64,000 bases of DNA from Paraburkholderia sp. FT54 (GCF_031585635.1 NZ_CP134198.1:62001-126000); one strand, 5' to 3'. Shown: positions 36,491 to 44,955, counted from the first letter of the stretch. The notes: generated by a model from the letters alone, not told the origin. Translations and numbers: made by a program.

Positions 36491-37324
36491 GGCTCTGGTG
36501 CAAATAGCGGGGGGCGAATCGGTTAAGGTGTCGGTCTGAATGAATTGAGAGCCGCCGATGAGCAAGTCTGGAGGAACTGTTCGCGGGCCGTCATTTTGAC
36601 CGCGATGTGATCATTCTGTGTGTTCGCTGGTACCTGCGCTAAAAACTCAGCCTGCGCGATCTGGTCGAAATGATGGCGGAACGGGGTCTGTCGCTGGTGC
36701 ACACGACGATCCTGCGCTGGGTGCGTCGCTTTGCACCGGAATTCGTCAAACCGTGGAACCGCTTTTGCAGGCCCACCGGCCAGTGGTGGCGTGTCGACGA
36801 GACTTACCTCAAGCTGCGCGGCAAGTGGGTCTATCTTTATCGGGCGGTGGATCGGGCAGGTCAGACGGTCGACTTCATGCTCAGCGCCAGGCGTGACGTG
36901 AAGGCGGCAAAAGCGTTTTTCAGGAAGGCAATCAAACATCAAGGCCAGCCGCCGAAGACCATCACGCTTGATGGCTACGCCGCCTCGCACCGCGCCGTGC
37001 GCGAGATGAAGGCCGATGGCTTGCTGCCGGAGGACACGAAGGTCCGATCCTCGAAATATCTCAGTAATCTGGTCGAGCAGGACCACCGCAACATAAAGTC
37101 CCGAACGAAAGTCATGCTCGGCTTCAAACGTTTCCGGAACGCAGCGATCACTCTCTCAGGTATTGAACTGGTACATCGAATTCGCAAGGGCCAATTTAGC
37201 CTCGCGAAACTCCGCCTCAAAGATACCGCTGCGCCCGCTGTCTGGATGGCCGTCCTGTCTGCCTGATCAGGTATCCTTTATATAACAAAATATCTCGTCC
37301 ATATCGACTATTTGCACCAGAGCC
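36491..37324 (+). mobile_element. IS6-family element, 834 bp, with 17-bp perfect terminal repeats
   Basis: Terminal inverted repeats GGCTCTGGTGCAAATAG at 36491-36507 and its exact complement at 37308-37324 bound a single transposase gene. The flanking eight bases differ (AGACGGGC, CGTGAGGG), so there is no target duplication, consistent with a later deletion or recombination at one side. A second, truncated end of the same family is at 29045-29193 in the opposite orientation. Confidence 0.9.
36558..37266 (+). pseudogene. IS6-family transposase, inactive at its start
   Basis: Compared with the remnant at 29045-29193, eight bases are missing after ATGAGCAAG, shifting the frame, and a TAA follows at ~36642 (CGC TAA AAA CTC) where the family has arginine-tyrosine-lysine. 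Downstream the DDE domain is complete: [20 protein letters not shown] (first D), [12 protein letters not shown] (second D) and [12 protein letters not shown] (E). Internal initiation at 36670 would give 198 residues without the N-terminal HTH. Probably immobile unless helped in trans. Confidence 0.85.
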
Positions 37325-37445
37325 CGTGAGGGCATATTCGAACAGTGAAGTCATCGCAGGTCCTGCGTCATGAAAAAACGCGGCGCGATTTTCGTCGCGC
37401 CGCGTCTGGACTGCTCCGAAACCACGGATTCCCGGCTTCAGGCCC

Positions 37446-37715
37446 TCAGAACGGCCACCATCCTTTGCCGCCGTTCTGGCCTTGCGCGTTGCTGGCGATG
37501 CTGCCGTTGCCATTGCCGCCTCGATCGCCGTGATTGCCGTTACCGCTCACGCCTTGGTCGAAGTGGAACGCGCCGAATAGACCGCCGATCGCGGGTGCGT
37601 TGACCGGCACATACGGGTTCGAGCCGGTCTGTTTCGCATTGGGCAGATTGTCGCGGCTGCGGCCCGTGATCGGGGCGAGCTGCCAGTTGCGCTCGATGAA
37701 CTTCGCGATGGACGC
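37446..37715 (-). pseudogene. C-terminal fragment of an acid phosphatase/phospholipase C-like protein
   Basis: Reads SIAKFIERNWQLAPITGRSR, DNLPNAKQTGSNPYVPVNAP and AIGGLFGAFHFDQ. This is the C-terminal signature of the phosphoesterase family containing AcpA and phospholipase C (FIExNW followed by SRDxLPN and NPYVPxN-PAIGDLF). A glycine/asparagine-rich tail then leads to a stop. The catalytic domain is missing; the left arm of a long palindrome begins just outside its preserved end. Confidence 0.65.
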
Positions 37716-37716
37716 G

Positions 37717-37780
37717 GGGGGATGAACAAGGTACGCGTTTATCCTCTGCAGCGCATTAGCGCGTACCTTGTTCATCCCCC
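37717..37780. repeat. Perfect fold-back: 21-bp arms, 22-base loop
   Basis: Arms 37717-37737 and 37760-37780 are exact reverse complements (inner motif GAACAAGGTACGCG). It straddles the join between the phosphatase fragment and an IS6-like transposase start at 37781-37815. Confidence 0.9.
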
Positions 37781-37815
37781 TTGAACAACCACTTGAGATC
37801 TTTCAGCTTGCTCAT
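37781..37815 (-). mobile_element. Scrap of an IS6-type transposase start
   Basis: Reading leftward from ATG at 37815: MSKLKDLKWLFKG, then the palindrome. This is like the MSKLKSLEELFAGRHF start of the neighbouring IS6 family, so a second IS6-type element end probably lies here. The match is very short. Confidence 0.4.
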
Positions 37816-38217
37816 TGGCTCGTGGTCGTCAAAAACTCGCGCGTAACAGGCCGACGTGCCGGAATTGCACCGCAACCCTCAGTCGAACCCACCTCAGCCG
37901 CATATTGCATACAAAGCACCAATATGCCAATGCTGAGTCCATTCGTTTGGAGCTCAACTGCTAGGGTAAACGCCGTAATCTCGCGCAAAATCGTCTCTTG
38001 GATTGAGCTGAATCATCTGCTACATTATTTTGAATGCAAAATTCAAATGCTGGTCGGTCGAATTTGTTACGCCGAGCCGGTACACATTTCGGCTTTTCGC
38101 TGCCAGCTCCAGGCGGCGGCCCCGCTCGCGCGGAGGACACAACGGAGCAGCACCAGGAGAGGCGGCATCGACGGTGTCGCCAGGGACTCACGCAGTACCC
38201 AAGGAGACGAACGCATC
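37816..38217. other. Promoter region of the kdgT operon; no gene
   Basis: An open frame runs through it into kdgT but has no homology. A clear AAGGAG at 38201-38206 precedes the kdgT start by 11 bases. Confidence 0.4.
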
Positions 38218-39228
38218 ATGCGCATTTATCAAGCTATTAACAAAGTGCCGGGCGGCCTGATGGTCGTGCCGCTGTTCATCGGGATGGCAATAAATACTTT
38301 CATTCCGAATGCGCTGAAGATCGGCGGGTTCACGCAGGCGCTGACCAATGTCGGTTACCCGACCGTGCTCGCTATGTATCTGTTTACGGTCGGAACCAAG
38401 ATGACGCTGCGCGCTGCGCCGACCATGCTCAAACGCGGCTTCGGTATCTTGTTCGCTAAGGTCGGCGTTGCGATCGTGATCGCACTCGCAGTCGCTCACC
38501 TGTTCCACGGCAATCTCATCGGCTTGTCGACACTGGCGATTCTCGCTGCCATGAACGACACCAACGGCGGGATGTTCCTCGCGCTGACGAGCACTTTCGG
38601 CAATAAGGAAGACTCTGGCACGTACGTGGCACAAAGCATCGAGACCGGCCCCTTCGTAACGATGCTGGTGCTGGTCGGCGCGGGCCTCGCGAACATTCCG
38701 TGGCTGACGATGCTGTCGGTCATTGCACCAATCTTCGCCGGTGCGATACTTGGCAACCTCGACGCCGAACTGCGCGATTTCTTCACCAAACACGAGCCGC
38801 TGATCGTGCCGTTCATGGCCTTTACGCTGGGGCAGGGTATCAACCTCAAATCGGTCTTCACGGCCGGCACACCAGGCATCATCCTTGGGATCGCCGTGTT
38901 CGTGATCACCGGCTTCGTATGCATTGTCGCTGACCGCCTGCTCGGCGGCTCCGGCATCGCGGGTGCCGCAGCGTCGAGCACGGCCGGCAACGCGGCCGGT
39001 ACGCCCCAGGCCATCGCGCTTGCCGATCACAGCTACGCGGCGATCGCGCCGGCAGCGACGATCCAGGTAGCGGCCTCGGTGATCGTGACGGCGGTGCTCA
39101 CTCCGATGCTGACCGCGTGGGCTTACAAGCGTGCGCAGAAGCGTTTGGGCGTCGTACCCACCGCGACGCATGTCACCGAAGGGCAAGTCGAACTCGACAG
39201 ATCGCAGGGCGCCATCAACCAGGGCTGA
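38218..39228 (+). CDS. kdgT: 2-keto-3-deoxygluconate permease (KdgT family)
   Basis: A 336-residue inner-membrane protein with about ten hydrophobic segments. MRIYQAINKVPGGLMVVPLF is the characteristic KdgT start, and AMNDTNGGMFLALTSTFG and AGNAAGTPQAIALAD are the two conserved polar motifs of the permease. It imports 2-keto-3-deoxygluconate or a related ketoacid by proton symport. It is the first gene of a five-gene same-strand cluster to 43148 that handles C3 hydroxy/keto acids, so the real substrate may be a smaller acid. A 60-residue tail after the last membrane segment is cytoplasmic. Confidence 0.9.
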   Translation: MRIYQAINKVPGGLMVVPLFIGMAINTFIPNALKIGGFTQALTNVGYPTVLAMYLFTVGTKMTLRAAPTMLKRGFGILFAKVGVAIVIALAVAHLFHGNLIGLSTLAILAAMNDTNGGMFLALTSTFGNKEDSGTYVAQSIETGPFVTMLVLVGAGLANIPWLTMLSVIAPIFAGAILGNLDAELRDFFTKHEPLIVPFMAFTLGQGINLKSVFTAGTPGIILGIAVFVITGFVCIVADRLLGGSGIAGAAASSTAGNAAGTPQAIALADHSYAAIAPAATIQVAASVIVTAVLTPMLTAWAYKRAQKRLGVVPTATHVTEGQVELDRSQGAINQG

Positions 39229-39254
39229 ATCCAGAAAGGAAAGGAGAGGAGAGG

Positions 39255-39671
39255 ATGCAGAGTCTATCGCTAGAGTTCGCGGACAAGCTACTTGCCGCTG
39301 CAAGCGCGCTTGCGAGCGATGCGTATGGCAAGCCGGTCTGCGTGTCGGTGTGTGACGCGTTCGGGTTTCTGATCGCGTTCTCGCGGATGGATGGGGCGCC
39401 AGTGCGCAGCATCCAGCTCGCGCAGCAGAAGGCTTACACCTGCACCCGGATGGGTGTGAGCACCGTCGCTTTCCTTGAGCGGCTAAGGTCCGAGGACGTG
39501 CCTATAGGGTTCTTCTGCGACCCGCTGCTCACCGCACTGCCCGGCGGTGCGCTGCTTGCCGATCTGCACGGCCGCCCGCTCGGCGCTGTTGGTGTGAGCG
39601 GGCTAGCGCCGGCTGACGACCAGGCGCTAGCCGAACAGGTGGCCTCCGAGCTGCTGCGTCTTGCTGGCTAA
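39255..39671 (+). CDS. GlcG/HbpS-like small protein
   Basis: A 138-residue protein of the GlcG/HbpS/PduO-C fold: VSVCDAFGFLIAFSRMDGAP and SIQLAQQKAYTCTRMGVST are the family's conserved strands and helix. Then come ALPGGALLADLHGRPLGAVG and VSGLAPADDQALAEQVASEL, where family members read GGxPI....GxIGVSG. Such genes accompany glycolate, glycerate and propanediol pathways; some bind haem or cobalamin, but no catalytic role is settled. A strong purine-rich site (AGGAGAGGAGAGG) precedes the ATG, 27 bases after kdgT stops. Confidence 0.85.
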   Translation: MQSLSLEFADKLLAAASALASDAYGKPVCVSVCDAFGFLIAFSRMDGAPVRSIQLAQQKAYTCTRMGVSTVAFLERLRSEDVPIGFFCDPLLTALPGGALLADLHGRPLGAVGVSGLAPADDQALAEQVASELLRLAG

Positions 39672-39706
39672 CCCGTTTTTCCCACATGTCAATTAGAGAA
39701 CGATTC

Positions 39707-40684
39707 ATGGCTCACTCCAATATCTACGTCACCCGAATGATCCCCCAGCAGTCGATCGATGCGCTGCGAGCAATCCACAACGTCGAAGTCAACCCGCACG
39801 ACCGCGCGCTCACGCGTGAGGAACTGCTCACGGCTGTGCGTGGCCGCGACGCGGTTATCACGCTGCTCACCGACACAGTCGACGCCGCGGTCCTCGATGC
39901 TGCCGGGCCGCAATGCCGGATCTTCGCAAACTACGCGGTCGGGTTCAACAACTTCGATGTAGCAGCGGCCACGGCGCGCAAGGTCGTGATGACCAATACT
40001 CCAGGCGTGCTCGACGACGCAACGGCGACTCACGCATGGGCGCTATTGCTCGCGACCGCGCGCCGCATTTCCGAATCGGAGCGTTATGTGCGCGCGGGCC
40101 GTTGGGAAGGCTGGGCGCCGATGGCCTTCATCGGTCAGGATATCGAGCACAAGACGCTAGGCGTGGCCGGCCTCGGGCGGATCGGCGCGAAATTCGCCCG
40201 CAAGGCGAAGGCGTTCGACATGCAAGTCATCTACACCGACGCGCAACCGAATCGCGCACTCGAGGATGAACTGGGTGCAACCTTCGTCGACAAGGAAACG
40301 CTCCTGCGCGAATCGGATTTCGTGTCGCTGCATCTGCCCCTGCTACCGCAGACGCAGCATTATCTCGGCGCACGAGAATTCGCGCTGATGAAACGTACCG
40401 CAGTCCTGATCAATGCTGCGCGCGGTCCGCTCATCGACGAACGCGCGCTCGTCACTGCGCTGCGTGAAAAGGTGATCTGGGGCGCGGGGCTGGATGTGTT
40501 CGAGAACGAACCGCAGCTCGAGGAAGGGCTGTTGGCACTCGAGAATGTCGTCGTCGTCCCGCACATCGCCTCGGCCACCACCGAAACGCGAATTGCGATG
40601 GGTAACATCGCAGTCGGGAATGTGCTCAGTGTTCTCAAGGGAGAGCGGCCACAGAACTGCGTCAACCCCGAGGTGCTCGCGTGA
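39707..40684 (+). CDS. D-2-hydroxyacid dehydrogenase (glyoxylate/hydroxypyruvate reductase type)
   Basis: A 325-residue NAD(P)-dependent enzyme. The Rossmann motif is GVAGLGRIGAKFARKAKAFD. Catalytic arginine is in INAARGPLIDE, glutamate in the ENEPQLEEGL region and histidine in VVPHIASATTETR. It would reduce glyoxylate or hydroxypyruvate to glycolate or D-glycerate (GhrB/GyaR/TkrA group). The cofactor residue after the second strand is aspartate-like (VIYTDAQPN), which suggests NADH preference. ATG at 39686 gives a seven-residue longer protein; 39707 is favoured by homology. It sits between the GlcG-like gene and garR. Confidence 0.9.
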   Translation: MAHSNIYVTRMIPQQSIDALRAIHNVEVNPHDRALTREELLTAVRGRDAVITLLTDTVDAAVLDAAGPQCRIFANYAVGFNNFDVAAATARKVVMTNTPGVLDDATATHAWALLLATARRISESERYVRAGRWEGWAPMAFIGQDIEHKTLGVAGLGRIGAKFARKAKAFDMQVIYTDAQPNRALEDELGATFVDKETLLRESDFVSLHLPLLPQTQHYLGAREFALMKRTAVLINAARGPLIDERALVTALREKVIWGAGLDVFENEPQLEEGLLALENVVVVPHIASATTETRIAMGNIAVGNVLSVLKGERPQNCVNPEVLA

Positions 40685-40748
40685 CTTTGCGATGAATACT
40701 GGCTCGTGCCAGTCTATTGAAAAACCTGATCATTCAGAAGAGGAAGTT

Positions 40749-41636
40749 ATGGCTAAAGTAGGATTTGTCGGCCTCGGCATCATGGGCGCCCCGATGGCGG
40801 CCAACCTGCAAAAAGGCGGTCACCAGCTGTTCCTGCACGACCGCAATCCGGTGCCTGACGCACTCGTGTCGGCTGGCGGCAAGGTCTGCCGCTCCGGTGA
40901 GGAGGTCGCGCGCGAGAGTGAGATCGTGATCGTGATGGTGCCCGACACACCGCACGTCGAAGCCGTGCTGTTCGCCGACGATGGCGTGGCGACGGGGCTC
41001 GGCGAGAACAAGATCGTGGTCGACATGAGCTCGATTTCGCCGATTGCGACGAAGGAGTTCGCCAGGCGAATCAACGCGCTTGGCAGCCAGTACCTCGATG
41101 CACCGGTATCGGGTGGCGAAGTGGGCGCAAAGGCCGCGTCGCTGACGATCATGGTCGGCGGTCCGCAGGCGGTGTTCGACAAGGTCAAGCCTCTGTTTGA
41201 ACTGATGGGCAAGAACATCACGCTCGTCGGCGGTAACGGCGATGGCCAGACCACGAAGGTGGCGAATCAGATCATCGTCGCCCTGAACATTCAGGCGGTG
41301 TCAGAAGCGTTGCTGTTTGCCTCGAAGGCCGGCGCGGATCCGGTGAAAGTGCGCCAGGCACTGATGGGCGGCTTCGCGGCGTCGCGGATTCTCGAAGTGC
41401 ATGGGGAGCGGATGATCAAGCGCACATTTGATCCGGGCTTCCGCATCGAACTGCACCAGAAGGACCTCAACCTCGCCTTGCAGGGCGCGAAGGCGCTTGG
41501 CGCTTCCTTGCCTCATACCGCATCCGCGCAGGAGCTGATGAACGCTTGCGCCGCGAACGGCATGAGCCAGCTCGACCACTCGGCCCTGTGCCGGGCGATC
41601 GAATTGCTGTCCGGGCACGAAATCGCCAGCACCTGA
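40749..41636 (+). CDS. garR: Tartronate-semialdehyde reductase (2-hydroxy-3-oxopropionate reductase)
   Basis: A 295-residue beta-hydroxyacid dehydrogenase. KVGFVGLGIMGAPMAANL is the dinucleotide motif. Substrate-binding DAPVSGGEVGAKAASLTIMV and catalytic lysine in GQTTKVANQIIVALNIQAVS follow, in the spacing of GarR/GlxR rather than HIBADH. It reduces tartronate semialdehyde to D-glycerate. AGAGGAAG precedes the ATG. Together with the upstream reductase it would collect both hydroxypyruvate and tartronate semialdehyde into glycerate; the needed glycerate kinase is not in the window. Confidence 0.92.
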   Translation: MAKVGFVGLGIMGAPMAANLQKGGHQLFLHDRNPVPDALVSAGGKVCRSGEEVARESEIVIVMVPDTPHVEAVLFADDGVATGLGENKIVVDMSSISPIATKEFARRINALGSQYLDAPVSGGEVGAKAASLTIMVGGPQAVFDKVKPLFELMGKNITLVGGNGDGQTTKVANQIIVALNIQAVSEALLFASKAGADPVKVRQALMGGFAASRILEVHGERMIKRTFDPGFRIELHQKDLNLALQGAKALGASLPHTASAQELMNACAANGMSQLDHSALCRAIELLSGHEIAST

Positions 41637-41735
41637 TCGCTAAAACTATCGTTGTGAGCGGACTGGGCAGGCCATACGCTGCCTAGGGCCTCCCTCTTCT
41701 CATCAAAACGTCACACACCATTTTTGACGCCCCCC

Positions 41736-43148
41736 ATGCCTCGCCTTCGAAAAGCCAAGATTGTCGCAACCCTCGGACCTGCAACCTCCGACCTCCGAAC
41801 GATTACCGCACTCTTCGACGCCGGTGTCGATGTGTTTCGCCTGAACTTCAGCCATGGTTCGCACGAGGATCATCGACGCCGGTATGAAATCGTGCGCGAG
41901 GTCGAGCGCATGTGCGGCCGGCCGATCGCGGTCCTCGCCGACATGCAGGGACCGAAATTGCGGGTCGGCGCTTTTGCGGGGGGCAAGGTCATACTGACGC
42001 CTGGTGCCCAATTCGTACTCGACCGAAACCCTGCTGCCGGCAATGCCGAGCGGGTCTGTCTGCCTCACCCGGAGTTGTTCGAGGTCGTTAAGGCCGGTCA
42101 ATCGTTGCTGCTTGATGATGGCAAGCTTCGACTCGAAGTGCTCGACAGCGACGGTGAGTCGATCCGCACGCGCGTCACGCACGGTGGCGCGCTGTCGGAC
42201 CGCAAAGGAGTGAACGTACCCGACGCGATTTTGCCGATCCCGGCGCTGACATCAAAGGACCTGGTCGATCTTGAATTTGCCCTGTCCCTGGGAGCGGACT
42301 GGATTGCCCTGTCGTTCGTCCAACGCCCTCAGGACATGATCGATGCCCGTGCGCGGGTCGGTGAGCGCGCGTGGCTGATGGCGAAGCTCGAGAAGCCCGC
42401 GGCGCTCGAACAGCTGGATGAAATCGTCAAGGTTTCCGATGCAATCATGGTGGCGCGTGGCGACCTGGGTGTCGAGCTACCGCCCGAGCGCGTGCCGGGC
42501 GTACAGAAGCGAATCATTCACTCGTGCCGCGATCACGGCAAGCCCGTGATCGTCGCAACCCAGATGCTCGAATCGATGATTTCAGCGCCGGTGCCGACCC
42601 GCGCCGAGGCATCTGACGTCGCGACAGCGATCTACGACGGAGCGGACGCGGTGATGCTGTCGGCGGAGTCCGCCAGCGGCAACTATCCGGTCCCGGCAGT
42701 CGCCATCATGAACCGGATCATCGGCGAAGCCGAGCGCGATCCCCTGTATCGGAGCCTCATCGACGCGCATCAGGAGCTCCCCCTTCCAACGCGGGGCGAC
42801 GCGATCTGCGCGGCGCTGCGCAATGTCACGCAGACCATCTGTGCGGCGGCCACGATCACCTATACCACGTCCGGCTTCACCAGCCTGCGGGCGGCACGGC
42901 AGCGCCCGTTGGCGCCAATTCTGAGCATTGCGCCCCGGCTTTCTACGGCACGGCGCCTGTCGCTCGTTTGGGGCGTCCATTCGACCGTCAGTGCGGACAT
43001 CGAATCAATCGATGAAATGGTCAGCGCCGCACGCGGGATTGCCATCCGGGAAGGTATGGTCCGTAAGGGCGATCAGGTTGCCATTGCGGCAGGCATGCCG
43101 TTTGGCGAGGCCGGCACAACCAACCTGTTGCGCATTACCGAAATCTGA
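41736..43148 (+). CDS. pyk: Pyruvate kinase
   Basis: A 470-residue enzyme converting phosphoenolpyruvate and ADP to pyruvate and ATP. Motifs in order: KIVATLGPATSD, FRLNFSHGSHEDH, LADMQGPKLRVG, LDDGKLRLEV, DWIALSFVQRPQDM, LMAKLEKPAAL, IMVARGDLGVELPPERVPGV with active-site lysine and acid residues, and ATQMLESMISAPVPTRAEAS. The C-terminal domain is complete. ATG at 41736 is chosen; an upstream TTG is possible. A second pyk beside garR is typical of tartrate/glyoxylate clusters (ttuE-like), where it pulls glycerate-derived carbon to pyruvate. Confidence 0.95.
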   Translation: MPRLRKAKIVATLGPATSDLRTITALFDAGVDVFRLNFSHGSHEDHRRRYEIVREVERMCGRPIAVLADMQGPKLRVGAFAGGKVILTPGAQFVLDRNPAAGNAERVCLPHPELFEVVKAGQSLLLDDGKLRLEVLDSDGESIRTRVTHGGALSDRKGVNVPDAILPIPALTSKDLVDLEFALSLGADWIALSFVQRPQDMIDARARVGERAWLMAKLEKPAALEQLDEIVKVSDAIMVARGDLGVELPPERVPGVQKRIIHSCRDHGKPVIVATQMLESMISAPVPTRAEASDVATAIYDGADAVMLSAESASGNYPVPAVAIMNRIIGEAERDPLYRSLIDAHQELPLPTRGDAICAALRNVTQTICAAATITYTTSGFTSLRAARQRPLAPILSIAPRLSTARRLSLVWGVHSTVSADIESIDEMVSAARGIAIREGMVRKGDQVAIAAGMPFGEAGTTNLLRITEI

Positions 43149-43439
43149 GGAGCGTTAGCCGTCAGCCCGCTGTCGGCAACTTGGCCTGCGAGCCGCATCA
43201 GGGCTGGATTCGGTTGTATGCGCGGCTGGACCGGTTAAAGTCCGGATTTGTGGATGTTACGGATGGCTGGAAGTCAACGCGAGCGAGCGATTCCAACGAA
43301 ATTGAGCGTTGAGCAGTTGGAGCAATTTGCGACAGATGCACAACACCCAGCAGCCGATCTGGCAGTGGCGGGTGCCCAGCGATGCGGCAGCAACTGAGCG
43401 ATTCTGTCAGCCGAAGTTATTAGACGAGGCGATCCAGCA

Positions 43440-43700
43440 TTGAGTTGCCAGTCACGGCTTCCCACGCTTCATAAAGCCTGCGTGCGCGCCCGCCGCTTGT
43501 CTTGCGCGTTCGCGTTGTAGCGGCAGTGCATGAACAGGTTTGCCACCTAGTCGTTGGATCGACGTAAAGCGTTGCAAATGACGCGCTGATTTGAAACGGC
43601 GCATGATCTTCTCGCTTACCCGCGTTGGCTGGTGCGAGTTCTGCGTCCAATTGTTCAGTCCTTTGCGCTGCCGGTAACAGCGGCTGCTTAATGTCTGTGA
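43440..43700 (-). pseudogene. IS6-family transposase C-terminal fragment
   Basis: Reads LNNWTQNSHQPTRVSEKIMR and RFKSARHLQRFTSIQ, the last catalytic segment (around the glutamate, here replaced by the N-W-T-Q-N-S-H-Q-P variant) and following helix of an IS6-type or IS15-like transposase. N-terminal two thirds are missing. A different subfamily from the elements at 36491 and 58386. Confidence 0.7.
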
Positions 43701-43724
43701 ATCGCACACTTAATGCTATTCTCT

Positions 43725-43790
43725 CAGTTCGCGCTTGAGGGCACCTCGGCTCTCTATATCCAGAGCCGAGGTGCCCTCAAGCGCGAACTG
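43725..43790. repeat. Perfect fold-back: 29-bp arms, 8-base loop
   Basis: Arms 43725-43753 and 43762-43790 are exact reverse complements. The right arm belongs to the IS30 transposase frame (RGALKREL); the left arm is an inverted copy of the same 29 bases. The IS30 gene is truncated exactly here, so the palindrome looks like an inverted duplication made when the end was lost. Confidence 0.95.
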
Positions 43791-44435
43791 GTCAGCTGTC
43801 TTCGCACAGGGCGGGCGTTGCGCGTACCGAGAGCCAGGGCACAAGCCAAGGCTTGGGCGCACGTTAGCGAGGATGTGATGATCTCTAGCCGGCCTGCAGA
43901 AGTGCAGGATCGTGCCGTGCCAGGGCATTGGGAGGGTGACCTGATCATCGGCCTGAACCGATCTGCTATTGGGACGCTGGTGGAGAGATCAAGCCGTTTC
44001 ACCATGCTCGTGCACCTGCCTCGGGAGAAAGGCTATGGGTTGACTCCCCGAACGAAGAACGGCCCCGCGCTGGCTGGCTACGGAGCTGTCACGATGGCCA
44101 ATGCGCTCAAGAAGACCGTGACTGACATGCCTGCCCAGTTGTGGCGGTCATTGACTTGGGATCGTGGCAAGGAACTATCCGATCACGCCCGCTTCACCGT
44201 CGAGTCCGGGGTAAAGGTATTCTTCGCGGACCCGCACAGTCCATGGCAACGCGGCACGAACGAGAATACGAACGGCCTTCTGCGACAATACTTTCCAAAG
44301 GGCACAGACCTATCCAGGTGGAGCGCTCGAGAGATCCAGGCCGTTGCCAATGCACTGAATACCAGACCCCGGAAAACACTTGGCTGGAAGACACCTGCCG
44401 AAGCTCTGGACGAGTATCTAAAATCTGTTCAATAA
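43755..44435 (+). pseudogene. IS30-family transposase, 5' truncated
   Basis: Reads the C-terminal two thirds: IQSRGALKRELVSCLRTGRA, VPGHWEGDLIIGLNRSAIGT (first catalytic D), LVERSSRFTMLVHLP, LTWDRGKELSDHARFTVESG (second D), FFADPHSPWQRGTNENTNGL (E) and LNTRPRKTLGWKTPAEALDE. All DDE residues are present, but the N-terminal DNA-binding HTH is missing because sequence homology starts at the palindrome loop. Stop at 44435 is normal. Confidence 0.85.
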
Positions 44436-44457
44436 TCTAGTGTTGCGACGACCGGTT

Positions 44458-44880
44458 GAATCCGCCCAATACACCTCGATCGCATTCGGGCGACGCTGCC
44501 GCGAGGCCGGTGTGCGTCCGTCCATGGGCAGCGTTGGCGACTGTTTCGACAACGCCATGTGCGAAAGTTTTTTCGCCAGCCTTGAATGCGAGCTGCTGGC
44601 GCGCTCGCACTTCGCCACGCATGAACAGGCACGGCGCGAGATCTTCCACTTCCTGGAGGCGTGGTACAACCCGCTTCGCCTTCACAGCGGGCTCGGCTAT
44701 CGTTCGCCGGTTATTTACGAACAGCTGCATGTGGCGCAAAAACCGAGCTCATCCACATGCGAGTTGTCCACCGCCGGCCGGCGTCGTGGTCGTGACAGAC
44801 GACCCGCCGACCGGCCGTGGACAACTCGCAGCACCGCTTCAAACGGAGGTAACCTATCCGCTCAAAATTCAACTACGTAA
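44458..44880 (+). pseudogene. IS3-family OrfB C-terminal fragment
   Basis: Reads SAQYTSIAFGRRCREAGVRP, SMGSVGDCFDNAMCESFFAS (catalytic E) and YNPLRLHSGLGYRSPVIYE. This is the end of an IS3-type DDE transposase. The rest, with the first two aspartates, is missing, and the join to the IS30 gene is at ~44450. The frame runs ~45 codons past the normal end into repeated sequence. Confidence 0.85.
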
Positions 44881-44955
44881 CCGTCCACCGAAACGGGTCA
44901 TCCCCAGACCGGCCGGCGGGTCGCCTGTTACGACCACGACGCTGGGCGGTGGATA
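44769..44955. repeat. Imperfect long inverted repeat between IS3 and IS110 sequences
   Basis: About 45 bases at 44769-44820 (CCACCGCCGGCCGGCGTCGT...) are matched in reverse complement at 44909-44955 with few differences; both include GTCGTGGTCGT. The right copy ends in GGTGGATAACCTG, shared with the IS110 remnant near 10370. These are probably ends of one or two small elements. Confidence 0.6.

Noticed and set aside
10718..37266. Treating all frameshifts as biological
   Set aside because: Single-base lesions (15503, 25738, 31795) may be sequencing errors, so only truncations, chimeras and segment shuffling are used as firm evidence of decay.
38188..39303. A 371-codon frame antisense to kdgT
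   Set aside because: It is the high-GC shadow of a clear permease gene, with histidine/arginine-rich composition.
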